A stretch of 64,000 nt of DNA, taken from positions 5,192-69,191 of the forward strand of contig CAZAFL010000015.1 of NCBI GenBank assembly GCA_964484465.1. The letters run 5' to 3'. The notes under the pieces were generated by a model. The model had not been told where the DNA came from and did not search any database. It saw nothing but the letters and a program-made list of their open reading frames with translations. The translations under genes and the position numbers were made by a program. The stretch is from CAZAFL01 sp964484465. GTDB taxonomy: Bacteria > Bacteroidota > Ignavibacteria > UBA10030 > SZUA-254. Below are positions 16,473-25,527 of the stretch, piece after piece. How positions within the stretch are numbered: position 1 is the stretch's first letter; each line of letters opens with the position of its first letter.

Positions 16473-17330
16473 TCAAAAAACTGTATAGCTCAGTCCTAAC
16501 GAAATTGCTTCTTTGATCTGTGTGCGCGGGGAGATGTGTTTTTCGTTTATGACCTGCACATTCAAAATTGCTGTCACGTATTTATTCACCTTGGCTGTAA
16601 GTGTAGTCGTATTTCGAACAATTACTTCGTCGAGATGCTTGAACGGGTCGAATAGCTCCAGCTGTGACGAAAGAAGCAGGTTTTCATCCATCGACCAGTC
16701 GACGTTTGTCACAGATTCAAGTCCTCCGTTTACGGATACTTTTTCTACATCGATTGTCGCCGGGTCGTCAGCATATTGGTTAAAACGGTTCGTGACAATT
16801 TCACGCAGCGCGATGCCCAGCCTGGTCTTGACTTCCTTAGAAGGTTGAATCCCTGCTCCAGCGCTTTGAGTGAGGTACGCAGGGTCAAAAAACTGCGACA
16901 CTTGCGTGCCGTTTCCTGATGCGTCGTAGACAAACCCTTTTGCAAACTGTGTTTTCACAGTGGCGGCGACATAAGGGTTTACATAACTGTTAAGTTTGAT
17001 TGTTAGGACAGAAGAAAGGTCTATAATATCATCCGTCTTTCTCAGTCCCTGGCTTCCCAGTCGAGCCTGCCCGAACGCCAATTTGTAAATGTTTGTCAAG
17101 TTAGTCTGTTCCAGGTCGTTGGCTGATTTACCATCGGCAGAAAAAGTATAAGCAAGCGCATTATCACCTCCCTGCGCCCAATCGGTGTAAGCAACCTGAG
17201 TAAGCGTTAGCCCGGCAACGAGGCTGTGTTTCCAGCCAAATTCAGGCGGAGGAGCAGCGGGCTGGGTTTTTTCCTGGGCCTGAACAGCAAGAGTCAGGAA
17301 GCAGAAAAAAAAGAGAGGTATTGTTTTCAT
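16473..17330 (-). CDS. DUF3078 outer-membrane protein
   Basis: 285 residues with a signal peptide (MKTIPLFFFCFLTLAVQAQ) followed by GWKHSLVAGLTLTQVAYTDWAQGGDNALAYTF, the DUF3078 signature. Alternating hydrophobic strands and a terminal aromatic (SLGLSYTVF) fit a beta-barrel in the outer membrane. DUF3078 proteins are common in Bacteroidota/Chlorobiota and have no established role. The ATG at 17330 has AAGGA five bases upstream; a longer in-frame start at 17351 is less likely. Monocistronic, divergent from the thiamine operon. Confidence 0.88.
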   Translation of the reverse strand: MKTIPLFFFCFLTLAVQAQEKTQPAAPPPEFGWKHSLVAGLTLTQVAYTDWAQGGDNALAYTFSADGKSANDLEQTNLTNIYKLAFGQARLGSQGLRKTDDIIDLSSVLTIKLNSYVNPYVAATVKTQFAKGFVYDASGNGTQVSQFFDPAYLTQSAGAGIQPSKEVKTRLGIALREIVTNRFNQYADDPATIDVEKVSVNGGLESVTNVDWSMDENLLLSSQLELFDPFKHLDEVIVRNTTTLTAKVNKYVTAILNVQVINEKHISPRTQIKEAISLGLSYTVF

Positions 17331-17502
17331 GTTGTTCCTTTCGAACACCAAAAATGTGACACAGGCGATCCGGCAGAAATGTCCGTCGTTATCGTCAGGT
17401 GATGTTTGGTTTGAAATTGGCTTGGTAGAATAAATGAAATGGATTGATTGCTAAAGTAACTTTTTTCAAATAAAAAGTCAAAGAAGGTTGGATGGAAATA
17501 AT

Positions 17503-17531
17503 TTGCTTTTAAGAATTCTCTCATGTATATT
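17503..17531 (+). promoter_or_regulatory. Promoter of the thiamine operon
   Basis: TTGCTT (17503-17508), a 17-base spacer and TATATT (17526-17531). Initiation near 17538 falls directly before the TPP aptamer, as expected for a riboswitch leader. Confidence 0.7.
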
Positions 17532-17540
17532 TTTTTGGTA

Positions 17541-17625
17541 CCGTTAGGGGTGTCCTGAAGAAAAATACAGGACTGAGATAATACCCTGAGAACCTGATCT
17601 GGATGATGCCAGCGTAGGGAAACGG
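17541..17625 (+). promoter_or_regulatory. TPP (thiamine pyrophosphate) riboswitch aptamer
   Basis: Contains the conserved THI-box elements in order: AGGGGTG, ACTGAGA (17573-17579), ACCCTGAGAACCTGATC (17583-17599) and the ATGCCAGCGTAGGGAA segment. P1 is visible as CCGTT (17541-17545) pairing with AACGG (17621-17625). Binding of TPP stabilises P1 and should shut off the downstream thiamine uptake genes through the terminator at 17637. All parts of the family consensus are present. Confidence 0.95.
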
Positions 17626-17636
17626 AGGGTTTCTTT

Positions 17637-17686
17637 AACGCCGTTTTTCTGATTTAATGGATCAGGGAAACGGCGTTGTATTTTTT
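17637..17686 (+). terminator. Riboswitch-controlled terminator (expression platform)
   Basis: Seventeen-pair stem (17637-17653 with 17661-17677, two G-T pairs), loop TTAATGG, then six T (17681-17686). The 5' arm contains CCGTTT (17641-17646), complementary to AAACGG (17620-17625) that forms the 3' side of aptamer P1. Without TPP, this pairing would give an antiterminator. The next ribosome site, AGAAGGA, follows immediately. Confidence 0.92.
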
Positions 17687-17702
17687 AGAAGGATCAAATC
17701 CA

Positions 17703-19982
17703 ATGAGAACATATTGGTTGTTGCCTGCAATCGTGTTTGGAATGATGCCCGTAGTTGCTCAGCAACAGGACGGTAGCGATACCCTGTATAATTTGCCACC
17801 GGTTCTCGTGACAGCCGCGCAGGCAAAGGAACGGGAAACACCTGTTACGTTTTCCAGCCTCAATCAAAAGGAACTCCAGCGTCGGTATACGCTTCAGGAT
17901 GCACCAGTCATTCTTTCCGAGCTGCCATCAATAACATTCTATTCAGAAAATGGGAATGGTATCGGATACAGTTATATCAACCTGCGAGGGTTTGACCAGC
18001 GGCGTCTGTCGATTATGGTCAACGGAGTGCCGCAGAATGACCCTGAGGACCACCAGGTCTATTGGATCGATATGCCGGACCTTTTTGCCTATACGCAGAA
18101 TATTCAGGTCCAACGTGGTGCCGGTAATTCAATGTACGGTCCTCCAGCCGTGGGAGGGTCGATCAATATCGTAACGACTCCTGTAAATCTTAAGCCGCAA
18201 GTTATTGCTTCTTCTGGTTTCGGGTTTCAGCAGTTTGGTGCGGACAATACTACCGTGCTCAATACGCGAAAATATTCTCTCGCATTTTCATCCGGCTTTA
18301 TCGAAAGCAGGTATGAAATTTATGGACATTTGTCGAAAATTATGAGCGATGGCTACCGCCTGAGCTCATGGACAGACCTCGGCAGCTACTTCTTCGGCGT
18401 TGAAAGATTTGATGAAGGGATGACAACGAGGGTGCATGTGTACGGCGGGCCAGTACACGATGCGCTCTCTTACGTCGGATTGCCAAAATACTATAATAAC
18501 GACCTTACATTGCGCCGGTCGAACTACAGTTACTGGGAATTTGATTCCACTGGAACACATGTAGGTTATGCAACCGTTCAAAAACTGCAAACCGTTGAAG
18601 AGTTTTCACAACCACATTATGAACTCATTCATGACTGGAAGCTTTCTTCCCAACTTTCATTGCATAACACGGCATTTTACATTCAGGGGGAAGGTTACTA
18701 CGACTATGACGGAGACTGGGTCTGGTCGGATCCGGTCGCCACATCATGGTTTCATAGCATTGTAGGGTATGATTCCACATTCGGCAGCGTAAAATTTCCT
18801 TCCCTGCTTCTCAGGGGATTTGTCGGGAACAAACAATGGGGCTGGTTGCCGCGGCTTACGTGGCATCATCCGCAGGGTGAGTTCACGTTCGGAGGGGAGC
18901 TTCGCTTCCATCGTTCGGTTCATTGGGGTTCGATTCCTTTTGCATCGGAGTATCCATCATCGGCATATAATCCTGATTTTCATTTTTATGAGTATAACGG
19001 TGAAAAGGATATGGGCTCGCTGTACGGCAACGAGGTGTTTCACCTTGACGATGCCACTACATTATTAGCCGACCTTCAGGTCGCATATGACCGTTACGGT
19101 ATCCACAATGAAAAATTTCTGCATAACGATTTCGATGTTTCATATGTGTTTGTTAACCCACGCATCGGTGTCAATAAGAACCTTTCTTCCCAATGGAATG
19201 CGTATGCTTCTCTTGCATATACCTCGCGAGAGCCGCGGTTGACAAACTTATACGAAGGAGAAAGCGCCTGGGATGGTGCGACACCACAGTTTGAGTCGGT
19301 CTCATCTGGCGGGGGAAGCCAGATATATCTGTATGACAAACCGCTCGTTCATCCGGAACATCTCCTCGACACAGAACTGGGTGGCAAATACATATTCGAA
19401 CGAGGTTCAGTTTCAGGCAATGTTTACCTGATGGAGTTTCATGATGAACTGGTCAAAAGCGGCAAGATCGATATTTTCGGTGCATCTGTTCTGATCAATG
19501 CCGAGCATACCCGTCATGCAGGTCTGGAATGTGAAGGTTCATTCCGATTGACGGATGACGTAGAAATCAGCGGAAATGCAACGTTGTCGTGGAACCGAAT
19601 TATCAGCGATAAATTTTTTGATGTTCAGGATTCCGTATACCGGTCACTCGAGGGAAATCCGGTGGCCGGGTTTCCGGACGTGCTTGCAAATGTCCGGCTG
19701 ACTTATGGTTTGAATGCCTGGTCGGTATCAGGCCTCGTAAAATATGTCGGACCATTTCACACGGATAATTTAGACGACACCCGGAATATCGTCGATGCGT
19801 TTACCGTATTCGACCTCGACGCTTCATGGCAGATTCCGCAATTCGTACCATCTGCTACACTCCGTCTGACAGGTAAAGTGACAAATCTCTTCAATAGACT
19901 CTATCTTGCAAGCGGCGAGGGGAGTGCGTTTTTCCCTGCCGCTGAACGGAACTATTACATCGGTATAACCACGATATTTTAG
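17703..19982 (+). CDS. TonB-dependent outer-membrane receptor, TPP-riboswitch controlled
   Basis: 759 residues. Signal peptide MRTYWLLPAIVFGMMPVVAQ, a TonB-box-like LPPVLVTAA near residue 30, a plug domain (PVILSELPSITFYS...GYSYINLRGFDQRRLSIMVNGVPQNDPEDHQVYWIDMPD...QVQRGAGNSMYGPPAVGGSINIVT) and a long 22-strand-type barrel ending in an aromatic residue (YIGITTIF). Its place behind a TPP aptamer and before thiN makes it a candidate outer-membrane importer of thiamine or a phosphorylated or pyrimidine precursor. ATG at 17703 has AGAAGGA (17687-17693) upstream; the in-frame TTG at 17676 lies within the terminator. Confidence 0.92.
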   Translation: MRTYWLLPAIVFGMMPVVAQQQDGSDTLYNLPPVLVTAAQAKERETPVTFSSLNQKELQRRYTLQDAPVILSELPSITFYSENGNGIGYSYINLRGFDQRRLSIMVNGVPQNDPEDHQVYWIDMPDLFAYTQNIQVQRGAGNSMYGPPAVGGSINIVTTPVNLKPQVIASSGFGFQQFGADNTTVLNTRKYSLAFSSGFIESRYEIYGHLSKIMSDGYRLSSWTDLGSYFFGVERFDEGMTTRVHVYGGPVHDALSYVGLPKYYNNDLTLRRSNYSYWEFDSTGTHVGYATVQKLQTVEEFSQPHYELIHDWKLSSQLSLHNTAFYIQGEGYYDYDGDWVWSDPVATSWFHSIVGYDSTFGSVKFPSLLLRGFVGNKQWGWLPRLTWHHPQGEFTFGGELRFHRSVHWGSIPFASEYPSSAYNPDFHFYEYNGEKDMGSLYGNEVFHLDDATTLLADLQVAYDRYGIHNEKFLHNDFDVSYVFVNPRIGVNKNLSSQWNAYASLAYTSREPRLTNLYEGESAWDGATPQFESVSSGGGSQIYLYDKPLVHPEHLLDTELGGKYIFERGSVSGNVYLMEFHDELVKSGKIDIFGASVLINAEHTRHAGLECEGSFRLTDDVEISGNATLSWNRIISDKFFDVQDSVYRSLEGNPVAGFPDVLANVRLTYGLNAWSVSGLVKYVGPFHTDNLDDTRNIVDAFTVFDLDASWQIPQFVPSATLRLTGKVTNLFNRLYLASGEGSAFFPAAERNYYIGITTIF

Positions 19983-19985
19983 ATA

Positions 19986-20612
19986 ATGATTGCCTTGCTG
20001 ATTGCTAACGGTGATGTTCCTTCTCAGCGGCTGGTGAAACGACTTGCTTCCTCTGCAGATATTATTGTGTGCGCGGATGGGGGAGCGAACGCTGCATGCA
20101 GGATGAACATCGCACCGGATATTATCCTTGGTGATATTGACTCGGTATCGCGGGCGACGAGAAAATTTTTCAAGCAGATCCCTCTCATGGTAATTGAAAG
20201 CCAGGAAAGCACCGACCTTGAGAAAGCAATCTTGTTTTGTATCCGAAAGAAATGTACATCCGTATCGATCGTCGGTGCAGTCGGGAGCCGAATCGACCAT
20301 ACAACAGGCAGTTTAGGATGCTTCAAGAGATTTAAGGATAGAATCGAAATAAAATTGTACGACCGGGAGGGTATAGCTATGCTCATCCGTGATTCGGTAC
20401 GCATAAAAGCAACCCGTGGTGAGACAATCTCATTGATCCCGCTTGAACGGTGTACGGGTGTAACTACCAGAAATCTTTATTATCCTTTACGGGATGCAGT
20501 GCTTGAGCTCGGTGTGCGTGAGGGAATCAGTAATGTCGCTATTGGGAGATATGTCAGTATCAGTTACAAAAAAGGAACATTGCTTTTGTACCGGTTTCAT
20601 TCGAAATCCTAA
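19986..20612 (+). CDS. thiN: Thiamine pyrophosphokinase
   Basis: 208 residues of the TPK family, which transfers pyrophosphate from ATP to thiamine to form TPP in the cytoplasm. Motifs: LLIANGDVPS, IVCADGGANAA, PDIILGDIDSV (metal/ATP site), ESTDLEKAILF and VGAVGSRIDHTTGSLG, then a C-terminal beta-sandwich (GETISLIPLERCTGVTTRNLYYPLRDAVL) that binds thiamine. Only three bases separate it from the TonB receptor stop. It allows phosphorylation of imported thiamine and so trapping. Confidence 0.95.
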   Translation: MIALLIANGDVPSQRLVKRLASSADIIVCADGGANAACRMNIAPDIILGDIDSVSRATRKFFKQIPLMVIESQESTDLEKAILFCIRKKCTSVSIVGAVGSRIDHTTGSLGCFKRFKDRIEIKLYDREGIAMLIRDSVRIKATRGETISLIPLERCTGVTTRNLYYPLRDAVLELGVREGISNVAIGRYVSISYKKGTLLLYRFHSKS

Positions 20613-20654
20613 CGGTTCGATGCGTAGCATATCACAACAGGCGCCTCTGGCGAA

Positions 20655-22109
20655 ATGATTCATCTTGCAATTTCCGACATGATTGTCGTCGGAATGTACT
20701 TTCTGGCGGTTGTGTATGTTGGATACCGCTCGGCAAGAAAGACATCCGTAGCCGAAGAGGATTTTCTCCTCGCCGGTCGTTCACTTACGCTCCCTGTTTT
20801 TGTGATGACGCTTGTGTCGACATGGTATGGCGGCATACTCGGAGTTGGTGAGTTTTCCTACCGGTACGGTATTTCAAATTGGGTTGTTCAGGGAATTCCA
20901 TATTATATTTTTGCGGGGGTTTTTGCTTTTGTGCTCGCAAAGAAAATCCGCGCAACAAATTTATTTTCCATTCCCGATAAGCTGGAGTCGGCGTATGACA
21001 GGAAAACCGCCCTCCTTGGCTCGGTGCTCACGTTTGTGCTGATGACTCCCGCGCCATACATCCTCATGCTCAGCGTGTTTATCCAAATGCTGTTTGGATG
21101 GAATTTGCTTGTAAGTCTTCTTGTTACGACGGTTGTTGCGGTGTCATACTTATACTTTGGCGGGTTTCGGTCAGACGTTGAAACGGATATCCTTGAATTT
21201 TTCCTGATGTTCCTCGGGTTTGCAGTCATCCTTCCGTTTTGTCTCCACAGGTACGGGGGGCTCCTCTTTCTGCAATCGAATCTTCCTCCACTCCATTTAA
21301 CCTGGCATGGGGGAAATTCAATTCAGTACATTCTTGTGTGGTTTTTTATCGCACTCTGGACGCTCGTCGACCCTGCATTTCACCAGAGATGTTATGCTGC
21401 GAAAAGCGGGGAGGTGGCACAGAAGGGAATTTTGTATTCAATTATTTTCTGGTTCCTGTTTGATTTTATGACGGCGACAGCCGGACTGTACGCGCGTGCC
21501 GCTCTTCCTCATTTGACAGAGCCTATGATGGCGTACCCAATGCTTGCCGAGACTATTCTCCCTCCGGTTGCAAAGGGACTATTTTATGTGGGGATGTTGG
21601 CGACGATTATGTCGACGCTGAATACACTTGCATTCGTGTCCGCTCAAACATTGGGAAGGGATATCGTGCTGAGGTTCCGACTGAAATCCGGTGAGATTCT
21701 CGGTACCGCGTTGAACGATGAGCAGTCGACGGTTGTAACCCGTTACACCAGGGTGGGCTTCATATGTTCGTTTTGTATTTCGATTGTCATCGCACTTGGT
21801 ATTCCGAGTGTTGTGACAATGTGGTATACACTAGGAACGGTTATCATTCCGGGATTGCTTGTTCCGCTTATGGCAAGTTACTTCGAACCGATGAGGATTA
21901 CCTCGGGTTTTGCTTTTTCAGCGATGCTGTTTGGTTGGGTGACTTCTTTGACATGGTGGATTGAAGGAACTGTCCAAGGCGCAACAACGGGCTACCCTCT
22001 CGGTATTGAGCCGATGTATCCGGGGTTGTTCGTAAGTGTGGCGTTATGGGTGGTTGGTAAGCTCTACTACTGGAGATCGATACCAACTCAATTAAGAGTT
22101 CCGGAGTAA
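20655..22109 (+). CDS. Sodium:solute symporter family transporter, candidate thiamine permease
   Basis: 484 residues with about 13 membrane helices and SSS family features: MIVVGMYFLAVVYVGYRSARKTSVAEEDFLLAGRSLTLPVFVMTLVSTWYGG, DKLESAYDRKTA, VDPAFHQRCYAAKSGEVAQKG and ATIMSTLNTLAFVSAQTLGRDI (sodium-site helix). It is third in the TPP-riboswitch operon, 42 bases after thiN. In other Bacteroidota this position is often held by PnuT. The substrate (thiamine or HMP) is inferred from context only. Confidence 0.85.
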   Translation: MIHLAISDMIVVGMYFLAVVYVGYRSARKTSVAEEDFLLAGRSLTLPVFVMTLVSTWYGGILGVGEFSYRYGISNWVVQGIPYYIFAGVFAFVLAKKIRATNLFSIPDKLESAYDRKTALLGSVLTFVLMTPAPYILMLSVFIQMLFGWNLLVSLLVTTVVAVSYLYFGGFRSDVETDILEFFLMFLGFAVILPFCLHRYGGLLFLQSNLPPLHLTWHGGNSIQYILVWFFIALWTLVDPAFHQRCYAAKSGEVAQKGILYSIIFWFLFDFMTATAGLYARAALPHLTEPMMAYPMLAETILPPVAKGLFYVGMLATIMSTLNTLAFVSAQTLGRDIVLRFRLKSGEILGTALNDEQSTVVTRYTRVGFICSFCISIVIALGIPSVVTMWYTLGTVIIPGLLVPLMASYFEPMRITSGFAFSAMLFGWVTSLTWWIEGTVQGATTGYPLGIEPMYPGLFVSVALWVVGKLYYWRSIPTQLRVPE

Positions 22110-22136
22110 TCGGTTGCAGTGAATGGATTATTCCGG
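22101..22136 (+). terminator. Hairpin at the end of the thiamine operon
   Basis: CCGGAGTAATC (22101-22111, spanning the symporter stop codon) pairs with GATTATTCCGG (22126-22136) with one G-T pair, loop of 14 bases. No long T-run follows, so termination is likely only partial. The CCGGAGTAA unit is repeated directly after it (22133-22141). Confidence 0.4.
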
Positions 22137-22155
22137 AGTAAATGAGGTTTTCGTA

Positions 22156-22629
22156 TCACCCTTTATTTTTTTCAAAGTATTTTTTCAGCGGGGTCCAATA
22201 ATAATCGACCCATCCCCGTTTGTAATTTTCCGCCTGGATTGCCGGTACATTCACCTGCTTTAATGAAATTTCAGTACCCCTTTTTTTCGGCGTAAAGGTG
22301 AATTCCAGTATTGAAGCCTTATAACCCCTCGGCCATTCAGTGGTTTTCCATTCCTGAATGATTTTGCGTCCATTTTCCAGCTTCACGTTTTTTCCGAGAA
22401 TGTATCCGTCCCACGCTGTGAATTTCCCGCCGACCCGGCGGTCGCAAGTCGCTTTCGCGCCGGTAAACGTAGAATGTTTGTGCTCGTCGAGAAAGGCATC
22501 GTATATTTCAACCGGTCTGGCAGGAATGAGAATTTTCTGTTTGATGGTTTTTGTTCGGATTTCAGTCGCCTTATGAACCATCGATGCTTTTCGCGCGATC
22601 GGGGCAGATTTCATTTTTCTAACCGTCAT
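22156..22629 (-). CDS. SRPBCC/AHSA1 domain protein
   Basis: 157 residues. After a basic N-terminal ~27 residues comes an Activator-of-Hsp90-homologue-like START domain: IKQKILIPARPVEIYDAFLDEHKHSTFTGAKATCDRRVGGKFTAWDGYILGKNVKLENGRKIIQEWKTTEWP, then LEFTFTPKKRGTEISLKQVNVP and a closing GWVDYYWTPLKKYFEK. The fold binds hydrophobic ligands; many bacterial members have no known role. ATG at 22629 has AAAGGAG upstream. It lies beyond the acsA gene on the same strand but 126 bases away, so it may have its own promoter. Confidence 0.85.
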   Translation of the reverse strand: MTVRKMKSAPIARKASMVHKATEIRTKTIKQKILIPARPVEIYDAFLDEHKHSTFTGAKATCDRRVGGKFTAWDGYILGKNVKLENGRKIIQEWKTTEWPRGYKASILEFTFTPKKRGTEISLKQVNVPAIQAENYKRGWVDYYWTPLKKYFEKNKG

Positions 22630-22755
22630 AACTCTACTCCTTTCGAATTATGGGAAAATAAAATCCGTTGTACTGGTTTGCAATACGATAGTGAATTATT
22701 ATACAAACATCAATGATGAATTCGAATCAAATTAAATATTTTTGATCTTGTCGCA

Positions 22756-24651
22756 TTATTCTTCCAATGTAGAAATATCACCCTCGGACAATCCCTGCGC
22801 CCTTGCTTTCAGCACACGGCGCATGATTTTGCCCGAGCGGGTTTTTGGGAGCTTATCGACGAAAGTTACCCGTTCCGGTTTTGCAATCGGTCCGATATGC
22901 TTCGCGACATGCTGACGCAATTCTTCTGCAAGCTGATCGGATGGTTTGGCGTCTGCTTTGAGGATACAATACACGTGAATTGCCGAACCTTTGATTTCAT
23001 GCGGCAGACCGATTGCAGCGGCTTCGGCGACTGCTGGATGTGCGACAAGTGCACTCTCAATCTCAGCAGTTCCTAACCGGTAGCCCGAAACCTTGATGAC
23101 GTCATCAACCCTGCCAATGATCCAGAAATATCCGTCTTTGTCACGCTTTGCCGAATCACCTGTCAAATATTTGCCCGGATATTTACTCCAGTATTGATTT
23201 ACATATCTATCCGGGTCATTATAGATGGTACGAAACATTCCGGGCCAGGGGCGCTTGAGGACCAGGTTCCCTTCCTCACCGTCCGGCACGGAGTCACCGT
23301 TTTCATCCAGTATCTCCGCCTCTTGTCCAAAGAAGGGGCGTGTACCGGAACCGGGTTTCAGAGGAACAACCGGTGTTGGAGTAATCATAAACATTCCCGT
23401 TTCGGTTTGCCACCATGTGTCCATGATGGGGCACCGCTCCTTGCCGATGACACGATAATACCACTTCCATGCTTCGGGGTTGATGGGTTCCCCGACAGAC
23501 CCGAGCAAACGGAGGGTGGATAGGTCATGGCGATTGGGCCATGATTCTCCAAAACGCATGAGCCCGCGAATGGCGGTTGGTGCTGTATAGAATACGTTGA
23601 TTCCATATTTTTCAATCAGAAACCACCATCGGTCAGGATATGGATAGGTCGGCGCTCCTTCGTATATAAAGGATGTCGTCCCGAGTAATAACGGTCCGTA
23701 TACGATATACGAATGCCCGGTTACCCAGCCGGGGTCAGCTGCACACCACCATCGGTCCTGATCGGTTAAATCGAAGACATATTTTAGTGTTGAATAGACC
23801 CCCACCATATACCCGCCGTGAGTATGAACAATCGCTTTTGGTTTACCGGTTGTTCCCGAAGTATAAAGGATGTAGAGAGGGTCTTCTGCATCGAGCACTT
23901 CTGTCGCACAAACCCCATTTGCGATCGGAAGTTTAATGAGGTCGTGATACCAGTAATCCCTCGAAGGTTCCATCCGGACAGGCTGTGAAGTCCGTTGAAT
24001 GATAATAACAGTTTCGACCGATGGGCAGCGTTTTAATGCTTCGTCGACTGTTTTTTTTAATTCAACAATTTTTCCGTTCATCCAGCCCCCATCGGCAGTA
24101 ATCACCAACCGGGATTGTGAATCCTCGATTCGTCCCTGAAGGGCGTCAGTGCTGAAGCCACCATACACCACCGAGTGAATTGCACCAATCTTTGCACACG
24201 ATAACATTGCTATGACGATTTCCGGGATGCGGGGCATATAGATGGTTACCCGGTCTCCCTTTCGGATACCCATAGCTCTTAGTACGTTTGCGAACTGACA
24301 TACTTCCCGGTTGAGGGCAAAGTAGGAATATGTGCGGACGTCGCCCTGTTCGCCTACCCAGATAAGAGCGAGTTTATTCTTGCGGTATGTTTTTTGGTGT
24401 CGGTCTAATGCGTTCTGGACAATATTTGTTTGGGCGCCGACAAACCATTTGAAAAATGGTTTCTTGCTTTCATCCAGAACACGTTCCCAGGGGCGATACC
24501 ACTCGAGTTCCTCAGCTTCCTGTTCCCAGAATCGTTCAAGATCCTTCGACGCCGAACCGGCAAGCTCGTCCCAGTTCTTCAGCCGAGCCTGGGCGCTCAC
24601 CGTTTTCGAAGGGTAAAAAACTTCCCCTTCAAGAGCACGCTTTTTCGTCAT
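22756..24651 (-). CDS. acsA: Acetyl-CoA synthetase (AMP-forming)
   Basis: 631 residues of the ANL superfamily, making acetyl-CoA from acetate, ATP and CoA via acetyl-AMP. Motifs: VTIYMPRIPEIVIAMLSCAKIGAIHSVVYGGFS, ILYTSGTTGKPKAIVHTHGGY (P-loop), WWCAADPGWVTGHSYIVYGPL, MDTWWQTETG, GKYLTGDSAKRDKDGYFWIIGRVDDVIKVSGYRLGTAEIES and the C-terminal catalytic PKTRSGKIMRR with K607, the usual acetylation site. SGYRLG has Tyr where acetate-specific enzymes usually have His, so propionate or another short acid is possible. It follows the cupredoxin-like gene by 23 bases and is probably cotranscribed with it. Confidence 0.93.
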   Translation of the reverse strand: MTKKRALEGEVFYPSKTVSAQARLKNWDELAGSASKDLERFWEQEAEELEWYRPWERVLDESKKPFFKWFVGAQTNIVQNALDRHQKTYRKNKLALIWVGEQGDVRTYSYFALNREVCQFANVLRAMGIRKGDRVTIYMPRIPEIVIAMLSCAKIGAIHSVVYGGFSTDALQGRIEDSQSRLVITADGGWMNGKIVELKKTVDEALKRCPSVETVIIIQRTSQPVRMEPSRDYWYHDLIKLPIANGVCATEVLDAEDPLYILYTSGTTGKPKAIVHTHGGYMVGVYSTLKYVFDLTDQDRWWCAADPGWVTGHSYIVYGPLLLGTTSFIYEGAPTYPYPDRWWFLIEKYGINVFYTAPTAIRGLMRFGESWPNRHDLSTLRLLGSVGEPINPEAWKWYYRVIGKERCPIMDTWWQTETGMFMITPTPVVPLKPGSGTRPFFGQEAEILDENGDSVPDGEEGNLVLKRPWPGMFRTIYNDPDRYVNQYWSKYPGKYLTGDSAKRDKDGYFWIIGRVDDVIKVSGYRLGTAEIESALVAHPAVAEAAAIGLPHEIKGSAIHVYCILKADAKPSDQLAEELRQHVAKHIGPIAKPERVTFVDKLPKTRSGKIMRRVLKARAQGLSEGDISTLEE

Positions 24652-24674
24652 CGCATTTTATTATGGAGTGAAAC

Positions 24675-25490
24675 TCAGCGAAGAGTAAGGTCAAAATCGA
24701 CAGTGACGTTTCCGTTCGCGGGAACAGTGACTTCTTTCGTTATTTCGTAAGGTTCCTCGAAGAAATATTTTTTTACTTTACCGTTCTCAATCTCTTTATC
24801 TGCAACTGATACACCTTCGTGCCACATTTTTACCGTATAATTTCCGGGCGGGATGTTATCCATCGAAAATTTTCCATCCGCATCCGTAATCGAAAAATAA
24901 GGGTGTTCGACGACCATGATATATGCGCTCATCCATGGATGACCCGCGTCGCATGTTGCTGTCATCAGCCCGGGGGTATTCAATTGATTCTGCTTGACAG
25001 TTGTCCTCTGACCCTTGATCGGTTGTGCGATGTTGAACATGCTGCGCGATGTGGTTGCCGCGCTATAAGCATGGACGTTGTGAAGAATAGGGTCGTTGTT
25101 TACAATTTCAAGATTTTGTTTGAATGGAAGAATAGTAATATGTGGACTATACTCGCAATGCTGCTGGTTGATACATAATAACTGGTTGCTGAGACTGAAT
25201 TTTTTCCCTTCTGCGATGTGTTCCAAGCAAACAATACTGTTTTTCACGCCGTTAAGTTTGCTTACAATTAGTCGGGGAGAATTTTTCTCCTTGCCGCAAT
25301 ATTTTGGATCTTTCGTTGTTTGCATGCTGGCAATTTTCGGGCATTCTCCCTTTAGGCGAACAGTACCGCAAATAGTCCCGCCATTCCGTACGTCGATTTC
25401 TTTGTAGGTTGATTGCGCTACAAGGTTCTCAAAAGAGAATCCTAGCAAAACCAAAAAAAATATCCACCCGGATGACGATCTCTCAAACAT
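24675..25490 (-). CDS. Secreted cupredoxin-like protein with carboxypeptidase-regulatory domain
   Basis: 271 residues with signal peptide FFLVLLGFSFENLVAQS. The N-terminal half has GGTICGTVRLKGECPK...PRLIVSKLNGVKNSIVCLEHI and LLCINQQHCEYSPHI. The next part has DPILHNVHAY and TCDAGHPWMSAYIMVVEHPYF, whose His, Cys, His and Met resemble a blue-copper (plastocyanin-type) site. The C-terminus, FSITDADGKFSMDNIPPGNYTVKMWHEG, is a carboxypeptidase-regulatory-like beta-sandwich. Proteins of this layout occur beside cytochromes in respiratory or methylamine-utilisation loci. ATG at 25490 gives a standard signal; 25523 is an alternative. It follows the cytochrome c gene closely, so an electron-transfer role in the envelope is likely. 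Confidence 0.82.
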   Translation of the reverse strand: MFERSSSGWIFFLVLLGFSFENLVAQSTYKEIDVRNGGTICGTVRLKGECPKIASMQTTKDPKYCGKEKNSPRLIVSKLNGVKNSIVCLEHIAEGKKFSLSNQLLCINQQHCEYSPHITILPFKQNLEIVNNDPILHNVHAYSAATTSRSMFNIAQPIKGQRTTVKQNQLNTPGLMTATCDAGHPWMSAYIMVVEHPYFSITDADGKFSMDNIPPGNYTVKMWHEGVSVADKEIENGKVKKYFFEEPYEITKEVTVPANGNVTVDFDLTLR

Positions 25491-25527
25491 GATGACAATA
25501 TTCCTGCCTCTATAGAAAAACAACTTG

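Noticed and set aside
17540..17686. Reading the 17637-17677 hairpin as an independent REP element
   Set aside because: Its arm is complementary to P1 of the TPP aptamer and it has a T-run, so the expression-platform role explains it.
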